Shown here piece after piece: positions 1 through 4,896 of a DNA stretch of 9,768 nt. The DNA lies in contig JAIOSI010000003.1 in NCBI GenBank assembly GCA_021107695.1, forward strand, positions 1 to 9,768, given 5' to 3'. A model generated the notes under the pieces. That model saw nothing but the letters and a program-made list of their open reading frames with translations. It was not told the DNA's origin and did not search any database. The stretch's first letter is position 1; the number at the start of each line of letters is the position of its first letter. The translations under genes and the position numbers were made by a program. The stretch is from a bacterium (GTDB lineage: Bacteria; RBG-13-66-14).

Positions 1-285
1 TCTGGTTCAGCCGACGCACTTGCCGATGCCGCTCAGATCATGAAAGAGAACCCCTCCATCAATGTCAAGATCGTTGGTCATACCACCGACCGTGGCGATC
101 GCGCCTTCCTGATGGATCTCTCCTTCGACCGCGCGCAGGCTGTCGTTGACGTGCTTGTCAACAAGTACGGCATCGCCCGCCACCGTCTGACCGCTGAAGG
201 TATGGGACCAGATTCTCCCATCGCCTCCAACAGCACCGCCGACGGACGCGCACAGAACCGCCGCATTGACTTCACCGTTCAGTAA
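1..285 (+). CDS. OmpA-family C-terminal peptidoglycan-binding domain (5' end outside window)
   Basis: This is the last 94 codons of a gene that enters the window already in frame and stops at TAA 283-285. It reads as an OmpA/MotB/Pal-type domain, which binds the diaminopimelate of peptidoglycan and ties an outer-membrane protein or lipoprotein to the wall. Family landmarks are VKIVGHTTDRGD, then LSFDRAQAVVDVLV, then GIARHRLTAEGMGPDSPIASN and a final GRAQNRRIDFTV. The arginine of LSxxRA, which contacts peptidoglycan, is present. The usual GHTD aspartate position holds Thr, with Asp one residue later. Because the N-terminus is missing I cannot say whether the full protein is a beta-barrel porin, a Pal-like lipoprotein or a multidomain protein. 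The ATG at 40 is internal, since the frame is open to base 1 and the domain's first helix starts before it. Confidence 0.9.
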   Translation, partial: SGSADALADAAQIMKENPSINVKIVGHTTDRGDRAFLMDLSFDRAQAVVDVLVNKYGIARHRLTAEGMGPDSPIASNSTADGRAQNRRIDFTVQ

Positions 286-354
286 GGGGCTAAGGGGCTA
301 GTTTTTGGGGTCTCCCTAGAAACCGGCAACTCCTAAGAACCTTGCAAACAAGAG

Positions 355-383
355 AAGAGGGGGCCTTTCGGCTCCCTCTTTTG
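355..383 (+). terminator. Rho-independent terminator after the OmpA-family gene
   Basis: An 11-bp stem (355-365 with 370-380, one G-T wobble) closes a TTTC loop and runs into TTTT (379-382). It lies 70 bases past the OmpA stop codon. The arms begin with AAGAGG, so transcripts from the other strand would end in a weaker U-tract. It could therefore also partly stop read-through from the convergent glutamate dehydrogenase gene. Confidence 0.8.
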
Positions 384-402
384 TCCTGGATAGTGCGAAT
401 TT

Positions 403-428
403 GTAGGGGCAGACCCCTGTGCCTGCCC
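403..428. repeat. GTAGGGGC-family hairpin, copy 1
   Basis: It begins GTAGGGG and pairs GGGCAG (407-412) with CTGCCC (423-428) around a C-rich loop. It belongs to the short interspersed hairpin family that recurs at 513, 566, 2209, 2295 and 3853. Confidence 0.6.
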
Positions 429-512
429 TTTGTTTGCGTATTAAGCAAAAGGGCAAAGACAATCCATTATCAATTGGTTCGCCCCTACGGTTGACGTTCT
501 GAAGGGTTTACG

Positions 513-538
513 TAGGGGCCGACCTTTAGATCGCCCCG
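513..538. repeat. GTAGGGGC-family hairpin, copy 2 (degenerate)
   Basis: GTAGGGGCCGACCT is followed after TT by a decayed right arm, AGATCGCCCC. It is the same unit as the intact copies at 2295 and 3857, with substitutions and a one-base deletion in the right arm. Confidence 0.6.
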
Positions 539-565
539 TGAGATTGTCGTGGGTTGAGTGAATAA

Positions 566-590
566 GGGCGAACACAAGGTTCGCCCCTAC
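566..590. repeat. GTAGGGGC-family hairpin, copy 3 (GGGCGAAC type)
   Basis: GGGCGAAC (566-573) pairs perfectly with GTTCGCCC (579-586) around ACAAG, and the unit ends in CCCCTAC. Eighteen bases of it recur at 2209-2226. Read on the minus strand the stem is followed by TTATT, so it might weakly terminate the glutamate dehydrogenase transcript. Confidence 0.65.
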
Positions 591-607
591 ACATCAAAAC
601 CACATCT

Positions 608-690
608 GTAAGCGACCAACGGAAGCGTTGGATACCTCAAGGTTTTCTGGGCGAAGCCCAGTCCGGTGGTGCAGCGCACCGCGCTGCCTA
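608..690. repeat. Composite three-hairpin (BIME-like) element, full copy 1
   Basis: Read on the minus (gene) strand, the element starts with TAG, which is the stop codon of glutamate dehydrogenase. Hairpin A follows at once (GCAGCGC GGT GCGCTGC, plus-strand 671-687, perfect 7-bp arms). Then comes a central hairpin (CTGGGC TTC GCCCAG, 647-661, perfect 6-bp arms) and hairpin B (CCAACG GAAG CGTTGG, 616-631, perfect 6-bp arms). Hairpin B lies in the opposite orientation to A and is similar in sequence. No T-tract follows any stem, so these are not ordinary intrinsic terminators. A second full copy, similar along its whole length, is at 2478-2560. Confidence 0.8.
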
Positions 691-1941
691 GGGGTAGATT
701 CCCCGCCATTTGGTTGCTTTGGCGACCCGGTCGATGGCGAACCAGTACGCCGCGTCGCGCATACTGATCTTCTTCTCCACGGCGAGGTCGTAAACCCGAT
801 CCATGTTGCGGTTCATCAGCTGGGCGAGCTTCTTGTTGACCTCGTCCTCATCCCAGAAGAAGAACTGTAAGCCCTGAACCCACTCGAAGTAACTGACGAT
901 GACGCCGCCGGCGTTGGCGAGGAAGTCGGGAATCACCAGGATGCCCTTGTCGTTGAATATCTGGTCCGCCTCCAGAGTGGTGGGACCGTTGGCTCCCTCG
1001 GAGATGATCTTCGTCTTCACGTTGACGGCGTTCTCTTTGGTGAGCTGGTTTTGCAGAGCGCAGGGGCAGAGGACATCGCACTCCAGCGCAAGCAGCTCGT
1101 CGTTGCTGATCTTCTTGCCCGGCAGGAGGTTACAGACGGAATCTTCCTCGCACATCGCCCGTTCTTTGGCATCGGCGGGGTTGAGACCGTCGGCGTTGTA
1201 GATACCGCCGTAGTAGTCGGATAGACCGATGATCCTGCAGCCCGCTTCGTGGAGGATCACCGCTGCCCAGTAGCCGACGTTGCCGAAGCCCTGCACGACC
1301 ACCGTCGCGCCTTTGGGGTCGATCTCCTTCTTCTTCATGGCGTTGAGCGCGCTGATTGCCACGCCCCGTCCCGTCGCCTCGTGGCGACCTTCGGAGCCAC
1401 CCAGGGAGAGCGGCTTACCCGTTACCACGCCGAGGGTTGTATGCCCGGTGTTCATCGAGTAGGAATCCATGAACCACGCCATGACCTGACCGTCGGTGTT
1501 CATATCCGGAGCCGGAATGTCCTTGTTCGGTCCGATGATTGCCTGAATCTCGGAGAAGTACCGCCGGGAGAGCCGTTCCAGCTCCATATTTGACAGATCG
1601 TGAACGTCAACCTCGATGCCGCCCTTACCGCCGCCGTAGGGAATCCCCGCCAGCGAACATTTCCAGGTCATCCACATCGAGAGTGCCTTGACCTCGTCCA
1701 GGTTAACATCGAGGGCATAGCGGACGCCGCCCTTCGCCGGACCACAGGCGGTATTGTGCTGCACCCGATAGCCGGGATAGGTCTTGATAGAGCCGTCATC
1801 CATCCGCACCGGCACGTTGACCAGCAACGCTCGGCTCGGCTCCCGCAGAACCGCGCGGAAGCTGGGATCAAGCTCCATCATGTCGGCGACTTTGTCAAAC
1901 TCGCGCTGCGCCTGGTCAAAGGCACTGTATTCCTCTGCCAT
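688..1941 (-). CDS. gdhA: Glu/Leu/Phe/Val-family dehydrogenase, probably glutamate dehydrogenase
   Basis: This 417-residue enzyme most likely catalyses reversible NAD(P)-dependent oxidative deamination of glutamate to 2-oxoglutarate and ammonia in the cytosol. The length matches the roughly 420-residue hexameric class. The N-terminal substrate domain carries GPAKGG (K70), the MTWK lysine K94, the PYGGGKGG lysine K106 and the PAPD aspartate D146. The Rossmann domain has VQGFGNVG (glycines 218-223) and D242 after the second strand. ISEGANGPTT follows at 313-322. All expected catalytic lysines and the aspartate are present. The frame is open upstream to a GTG at 2031, but I chose ATG 1941. AAGGAGAGGT lies directly before it, and the next residues match the family N-terminus, while the upstream extension does not. 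The stop codon TAG is the first three bases of a dispersed hairpin element. Glutamate rather than leucine or phenylalanine specificity is inferred from overall similarity; NAD versus NADP preference is not resolved. Confidence 0.93.
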   Translation of the reverse strand: MAEEYSAFDQAQREFDKVADMMELDPSFRAVLREPSRALLVNVPVRMDDGSIKTYPGYRVQHNTACGPAKGGVRYALDVNLDEVKALSMWMTWKCSLAGIPYGGGKGGIEVDVHDLSNMELERLSRRYFSEIQAIIGPNKDIPAPDMNTDGQVMAWFMDSYSMNTGHTTLGVVTGKPLSLGGSEGRHEATGRGVAISALNAMKKKEIDPKGATVVVQGFGNVGYWAAVILHEAGCRIIGLSDYYGGIYNADGLNPADAKERAMCEEDSVCNLLPGKKISNDELLALECDVLCPCALQNQLTKENAVNVKTKIISEGANGPTTLEADQIFNDKGILVIPDFLANAGGVIVSYFEWVQGLQFFFWDEDEVNKKLAQLMNRNMDRVYDLAVEKKISMRDAAYWFAIDRVAKATKWRGIYP

Positions 1942-1984
1942 ACCTCTCCTTCGTGGTTGGAGATTTCTGTTTGCTAACGTTGGG

Positions 1985-2014
1985 ATTGTATGTATCTGGT
2001 TTGGGTTAAGTGAA
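1985..2014 (-). promoter_or_regulatory. Candidate sigma-70 promoter for glutamate dehydrogenase
   Basis: On the minus strand TTCACT (2014-2009) and TACAAT (1990-1985) are 18 bases apart, four and five matches to the -35 and -10 consensus. A start near 1978 would give a leader of about 37 bases containing the Shine-Dalgarno site. Confidence 0.4.
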
Positions 2015-2208
2015 AAATCGCACCAAGCCACTCAAAAATCCTGAGCTAACACCGAGTACAGCCTCAAGATAGCTAACGCCACTCGGACTGAACTGCATTT
2101 GATTGAGGTCGGAAGGATACGACTCTGTGAATTAAATGTCAATCTTATTTCGCTACCTGAGGGCTTCTTAATCACCTTCGAGATTGGTGTTCGATGACAC
2201 CGCACTCC

Positions 2209-2233
2209 GGGCGAACACAAGGTTCGGGGGGGG
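2209..2233. repeat. GTAGGGGC-family hairpin, copy 4 (truncated, ends in G8)
   Basis: The first 18 bases repeat those at 566-583 exactly. The right arm is then interrupted and replaced by a run of eight G (2226-2233). It looks like a decayed or rearranged copy. Confidence 0.55.
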
Positions 2234-2294
2234 TCTGTCGGATTTCAGCAAGGGATTTTAGCCTCTTGTGAAATTGGAGCAATCACCCTTCTGC

Positions 2295-2320
2295 GGGCCG
2301 ACCTAAAGGTCGGCCCCTAC
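2295..2320. repeat. GTAGGGGC-family hairpin, copy 5 (perfect)
   Basis: GGGCCGACCT (2295-2304) and AGGTCGGCCC (2307-2316) form a perfect 10-bp inverted repeat around AA, followed by CTAC. Compared with the copy at 3857 one base pair of the stem is swapped (G-C here, A-T there). Confidence 0.75.
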
Positions 2321-2357
2321 ATGACCTTGAGAAAGCCTACCTGTAAAGAAGTTTTCT

Positions 2358-2386
2358 GAGCGACCAACGCGGTGCGTTGGATCACA
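2358..2386. repeat. Single hairpin unit of the composite element
   Basis: CCAACGC GGT GCGTTGG (2364-2380) has perfect 7-bp arms. It is preceded by GAGCGA, as in hairpin B at 612, and has the GGT loop and the following ATCAC of hairpin A. It is intermediate between the two units and supports their common origin. Confidence 0.7.
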
Positions 2387-2477
2387 CTTTCGCGGCTGAG
2401 CCAAACAGCCAGTTAACGACTGCCCCCACGGATACGCTCGTTCCACTCGCTCGCAAACTATTAGCCTGTCTGATTCA

Positions 2478-2560
2478 GTAGCGACCAGCGGGAGCGGCAG
2501 GATACACCAAGGTGTTCCGGGCGAAGCCCAGCCCTGTGGTGCAGCGCACCGCGTTGCCTA
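2478..2560. repeat. Composite three-hairpin (BIME-like) element, full copy 2
   Basis: It has the same order as the copy at 608-690. On the gene strand it reads TAG (stop codon of the M23 peptidase gene), hairpin A (GCAACGC GGT GCGCTGC, one A-C mismatch), the central hairpin (CTGGGC TTC GCCCGG, one G-U wobble), then a diverged B unit. The plus-strand left edge is GTAG (2478-2481) followed by CGACC. Hairpin B here no longer pairs well. Confidence 0.8.
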
Positions 2561-3745
2561 CTCGAAGCCTGGTGGGTTGCCGAGGAAGGTCATCGGATCT
2601 ACCGCCCAGGAGGCGAGGCGCATCTCCAGATGAAGGTGCGGTCCGGTGGCGACTCCGGTTTCGCCGAGGAGACCGATAACATCGCCCGCCTCGACCATCT
2701 GTCCGACCACCACATCTCCCCGGCTGAGGTGATTGTAGAGGCTGAAGAGTCCCCGTCCGTGATCAATACAAACGAAGTTTCCTCGGATGATCATCTCCTC
2801 CGCCATCACGACTTTACCACGAGCAACCGCCATAATCGGCGTTCCGGTGGGCAGACCGCCAAAGTCGGTTCCCAGGTGAGAGGAGCTGCCGCCGGTGGAG
2901 AAGGTACGCCGCTGACCAAAGGGACTGGTGAAATGTCCGCCCTCCACGGGGCGGAGGAACGGCCCCGATTCCCAGAGCTGTTCCGGCGAGAACTCCCGAA
3001 CCACGGCGTTCGTCCGCGCGCTCTCCCGCTCGATTGTCTCGGCGTTCAGCCGACTGCCGGTGCTTTCGGAAAGGACGATGTGATAGCTGGGGAACTCACC
3101 GTCAACCACGGCAAAGCTGTACGCCTCGGAGTGTTCCGCTCCGGCGAGGTCGGTAAAGGTGAGGTGGAACTGCTCGCTCCCCGGCACCGCGAAAAGCCGA
3201 CAGCTTGCCAACGCCCGCCAGCGGTTCTCCCCGACGGGGTAGAAGGGAAACTGGCGGTCGAACAGCTCTCCGGTAACCGACTTCACCTCTCCGCTGAAGA
3301 CAGCATCAATGGTAATCGGCTGCCCCTGGGGAACGGTATCCGGCGAGAGGCTGATGCTCCGCAGCTCCGCCGGGGGTAGCGCGGAGCTAAAGCGTCGCTC
3401 GGCAAAGGCGAGGGCACTGCTCTCATCCTCGGTGGCAAGAGCCTGAATCGCCAGCAGATGTTCGCCATTTCCCAGTGCCGCTAGGGGGAGCGGGACGCTG
3501 AAGCGGGCGAAGCTGCGCAGCTCGACCTCTTTGAACTGCACCGGCTTGTTGTCCACCGAGACCTTGACCTGCTCCAGCACGCCCTCCGGGGCGGTTACGG
3601 TGAAGGTCAGGGCGGAGTCCTCGGTCAACAGCTCGCCTTCGATGGGAGAGATGATCTCGATCTCCGGCTGGGGGATTTCGCTCCGACAGGCGGTCAGAGC
3701 GAGCAGGAGAATCAGAGCGGCAAAGAGATAAAGAGTTCGTTTCAA
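2558..3745 (-). CDS. M23-family metallopeptidase lipoprotein
   Basis: This 395-residue LytM/M23-type zinc endopeptidase is expected to cut peptidoglycan cross-bridges, anchored by lipid in the envelope. The N-terminus is MKRTLYLF, a hydrophobic stretch and a lipobox LTAC with Cys20. Residues 27-125 and 130-215 look like two beta-rich Ig-like modules (PEIEIISPIEGELL, then LRSISLSPDTVPQGQPITI). The peptidase domain occupies about 265-390 and has every catalytic element: HxxxD (H290, D294), YNHL (H339) and HLH (H370, H372). It should therefore be active rather than a degenerate LytM regulator. The start is TTG 3745, preceded by GGAG with a 5-base gap. A further in-frame TTG at 3763 lacks a ribosome site and would misplace the signal peptide. 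The TAG stop is the terminal trinucleotide of a repeat element. The gene stands alone, with 310 bases to the next gene upstream. The protein's substrate bond is not determinable. Confidence 0.9.
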   Translation of the reverse strand: MKRTLYLFAALILLLALTACRSEIPQPEIEIISPIEGELLTEDSALTFTVTAPEGVLEQVKVSVDNKPVQFKEVELRSFARFSVPLPLAALGNGEHLLAIQALATEDESSALAFAERRFSSALPPAELRSISLSPDTVPQGQPITIDAVFSGEVKSVTGELFDRQFPFYPVGENRWRALASCRLFAVPGSEQFHLTFTDLAGAEHSEAYSFAVVDGEFPSYHIVLSESTGSRLNAETIERESARTNAVVREFSPEQLWESGPFLRPVEGGHFTSPFGQRRTFSTGGSSSHLGTDFGGLPTGTPIMAVARGKVVMAEEMIIRGNFVCIDHGRGLFSLYNHLSRGDVVVGQMVEAGDVIGLLGETGVATGPHLHLEMRLASWAVDPMTFLGNPPGFE

Positions 3746-3772
3746 GGGTTCTCCAGTGAGCAAAGAGGGTTA

Positions 3773-3824
3773 CAACAACACGGTGCGTTGCATCACAAGA
3801 CAGGGCTGCGCCCGGAACATCTTG
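3773..3824. repeat. Composite element, partial copy (A plus central hairpin, plus orientation)
   Basis: CGGTGCGTTGCATCACA, then a shortened central hairpin GGGC TGC GCCC, then GGAACATCTTGGG follow the same order as the full copies but on the opposite strand. The left arm of hairpin A is decayed (ACAACAC, five of seven pairs remain). Confidence 0.65.
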
Positions 3825-3830
3825 GGAAAA

Positions 3831-3836
3831 ATTATA
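3831..3836 (-). promoter_or_regulatory. Candidate -10 box for the M23 peptidase gene
   Basis: A perfect TATAAT on the minus strand lies 86 bases upstream of the TTG start. No good -35 box sits 16-18 bases further upstream. If it is used, the leader would transcribe the partial hairpin element at 3773-3824. Confidence 0.3.
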
Positions 3837-3852
3837 GATTACTCAAGGTCAT

Positions 3853-3880
3853 GTAGGGACCGACCTTTAGGTCGGTCCGG
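3853..3880. repeat. GTAGGGGC-family hairpin, copy 6 (perfect, paired change)
   Basis: GGACCGACCT (3857-3866) and AGGTCGGTCC (3869-3878) form a perfect 10-bp inverted repeat around TT, after GTAG. The third stem pair is A-T where the copy at 2295 has G-C, so both arms changed together. Confidence 0.75.
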
Positions 3881-3898
3881 GGAACTGAAAGACGTTCC

Positions 3899-3937
3899 GC
3901 CCCTCACCCTAGCCCTCTCTCTAAAGGGGAGAGGGGA
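3899..3937. repeat. CCCTCACCCTAGCCCTCTC-type hairpin repeat
   Basis: CCCTCTC (3913-3919) pairs with GAGAGGG (3929-3935). The preceding CCCTCACCCTAG is a familiar dispersed motif in many bacterial genomes. A related sequence occurs at 6484-6512. Confidence 0.5.
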
Positions 3938-3940
3938 CAT

Positions 3941-4001
3941 AAGGCAGCGGCAGCGTGGTACGCTGCATCACTAAGCTGGGCTTCGCTCAGAAAACCTTAA
4001 G
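3941..4001. repeat. Composite element, partial copy (A plus central hairpin, plus orientation)
   Basis: Hairpin A is GCAGCGT GGT ACGCTGC (3950-3966), a perfect 7-bp stem whose loop-closing pair is T-A instead of the C-G of the other copies. The central hairpin is CTGGGC TTC GCTCAG (3976-3990, one G-U), followed by AAAACCTTAAG. The B unit is absent. Confidence 0.75.
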
Positions 4002-4057
4002 AAATCATCAACTCTGGCTGTTCAAACGCGGGGATTATTGTACCACTGCTTATATTG

Positions 4058-4756
4058 TTATTCGCGAGTCTGTGATGCAACGCACCGCGTTGCCCCATCG
4101 TGGAGGTGGAGGGTGCGGTCGGCCCAGTTGGCTACGGCGGGGTCGTGAGAGACGATGAGGGCGGTCATGTTGGTCTCGGTAACCCGGCGGCGGATGAGGT
4201 TGAGGATGACCTCTCCGGCGACGGAGTCGAGGTTTCCGATGATTTCGTCGCCGAGGAGGAGCTTTGGGTTGCTTGCCAGGGCGCGTGCCAGGGCGACTCG
4301 TCCCGCCTGTCCGCCGGAGAGTTCACCGGGGCGGAAGTCCCGCCGGTCTGTGAGTCCGACCCAGTCGAGAACCTCGGCGGCGGTCTCCAGGGCGGCGGTG
4401 TAGGGTATCTCGGCTACGAGGAGAGGCAGGGCGATGTTCTCCACCACGGTGAGGTGGGGGAGCAGATTGTGATTTTGAAAGACGAAGCCGACGGTGCGGT
4501 TGCGATAGCCGGAGAGGGCGCGGTCGCTGAGGTTGGCAAGTTCGAGGTCGCCGACGGTGATGCTGCCGCTGGTGGGGGAGTCCAGCCCGCCGACGAGGTT
4601 GAGCAGGGTGGTCTTGCCAGAGCCGGAGGGACCGGAGAGGGCGACGATCTCTCCGGGAGCGATGGTCAGGTCAACGCCGCGCAGGGCGTTGACCACCACC
4701 GGACCGCCGTGGTAGTCGCGCTTCAGGTTCTGAGCTGTGAGGAAGGGCTTCTGCAT
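4058..4756 (-). CDS. ABC transporter ATP-binding protein, LolD/MacB-like
   Basis: This 232-residue cytoplasmic ATPase subunit has all core motifs: Walker A GPSGSGKTT (42-50), Q-loop FVFQNHNLLP (Q94), signature LSGGQ (146-150), Walker B LLLGDE (D170, E171), D-loop NLD (175-177) and H-loop His204. The ENIALPLL segment and GNLD following Walker B are typical of the family that drives lipoprotein release (LolCDE) or MacB-type export. The usual DEPTGNLD is DEIIGNLD here, and the usual LSGGQQQRV is LSGGQAGRV. No membrane partner is encoded nearby, so the substrate is unknown. ATG 4756 is chosen because GAAGG lies 5 bases upstream; the frame is open further upstream to 4813 but without a ribosome site. 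Residues 222-228 are encoded by a dispersed hairpin element (4077-4093), so the C-terminal tail is probably not ancestral. Confidence 0.9.
   Translation of the reverse strand: MQKPFLTAQNLKRDYHGGPVVVNALRGVDLTIAPGEIVALSGPSGSGKTTLLNLVGGLDSPTSGSITVGDLELANLSDRALSGYRNRTVGFVFQNHNLLPHLTVVENIALPLLVAEIPYTAALETAAEVLDWVGLTDRRDFRPGELSGGQAGRVALARALASNPKLLLGDEIIGNLDSVAGEVILNLIRRRVTETNMTALIVSHDPAVANWADRTLHLHDGATRCVASQTRE
4071..4095. repeat. Composite element, hairpin A only, inside the ABC ATPase reading frame
   Basis: GCAACGC ACC GCGTTGC (4077-4093) has perfect 7-bp arms and is preceded by GTGAT, as in other copies. It is read in frame as part of the last dozen ATPase codons. Unlike the full copies it lacks the TAG edge; the gene stops 35 bases later at TAA. 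Confidence 0.75.
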
Positions 4757-4822
4757 AAGTACCTTCGTTACTTGCGTCCGGCTTGGTTGATAAGCATTGT
4801 AGTTTTGCAACAATCGGTATCT

Positions 4823-4828
4823 ATTATA
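4823..4828 (-). promoter_or_regulatory. Candidate -10 box for the ABC ATPase gene
   Basis: A perfect TATAAT on the minus strand lies 67 bases upstream of the ATG, in the 140-base spacer after the nucleotidyltransferase gene. The -35 region is poor. It suggests the ATPase gene can be transcribed separately. Confidence 0.35.
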
Positions 4829-4896
4829 GTTCTGGTGGAGTCAGTAGCACCGTCGCAGCCTCCCAAAGGGGCAAATCGTCAAGTTCGACGAGAATC

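Larger units (their letters stand above)
286..687. other. Gene-free convergent spacer filled with dispersed hairpin repeats
   Basis: This spacer lies between the OmpA gene (+) and glutamate dehydrogenase (-). I see no gene in it. It holds the OmpA terminator, four GTAGGGG/CCCCTAC-type hairpins or half-hairpins (403-428, a half-site at 478-488, 513-537, 566-590) and one full copy of the composite three-hairpin element (608-690). Short open frames across it have no Shine-Dalgarno site and no recognisable protein. Confidence 0.7.
1942..2557. other. 616-base spacer with repeats and no convincing gene
   Basis: This spacer lies between the start of glutamate dehydrogenase and the end of the M23 peptidase gene, both on the minus strand. 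It contains the dehydrogenase promoter candidate, two GTAGGGGC-family hairpins (2209-2233 and 2295-2320), a single hairpin unit of the composite element (2358-2386) and the second full composite element (2478-2560). An eight-base G run sits at 2226-2233. A plus-strand stretch at 2045-2194 is open for 50 codons but has no start codon or ribosome site and matches nothing I recognise. Confidence 0.6.
3746..4057. other. 312-base spacer made largely of repeats
   Basis: This spacer lies between the M23 gene start and the ABC ATPase stop. It holds two partial composite elements in plus orientation (3773-3824 and 3941-4001), a perfect GTAGGGAC-type hairpin (3853-3880) and a CCCTCACCCTAGCCCTCTC-type hairpin (3899-3937). 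No gene is supported; the short open frames consist of repeat sequence. Confidence 0.65.

Noticed and set aside
403..590. Clustered short repeats as a CRISPR array
   Set aside because: Units differ in sequence and orientation, spacers are irregular, and no cas gene is present.
608..690. Composite element as an integron attC site
   Set aside because: It lies after gene ends as attC sites do, but I find no GTTRRRY/RYYYAAC core pair, and the genes are not arranged as one-orientation cassettes with constant short spacing.
1942..2031. Upstream GTG start at 2031 for glutamate dehydrogenase, adding 30 residues
   Set aside because: The extension is not family-like, has no ribosome site and overlaps the best promoter candidate, whereas ATG 1941 has AAGGAGAGGT directly before it.
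2045..2194. Plus-strand stretch open for 50 codons with a protein-like composition (TELHLIEVGRIRLCELNV)
   Set aside because: It has no start codon or ribosome site, is bounded by stops on both sides and matches no family I know. It could be a gene remnant, but length alone is not significant.
2630..3379. Plus-strand open frame of 249 codons
   Set aside because: It is antisense to the M23 peptidase, which has a full signal peptide and catalytic residues. The shadow arises from the high-GC third positions.
608..4093. Element hairpins as intrinsic terminators
   Set aside because: None of the stems is followed by a run of T on the gene strand; the central hairpin is followed by AGAAAACC. They differ clearly from the true terminators at 355, 5817 and 8307.
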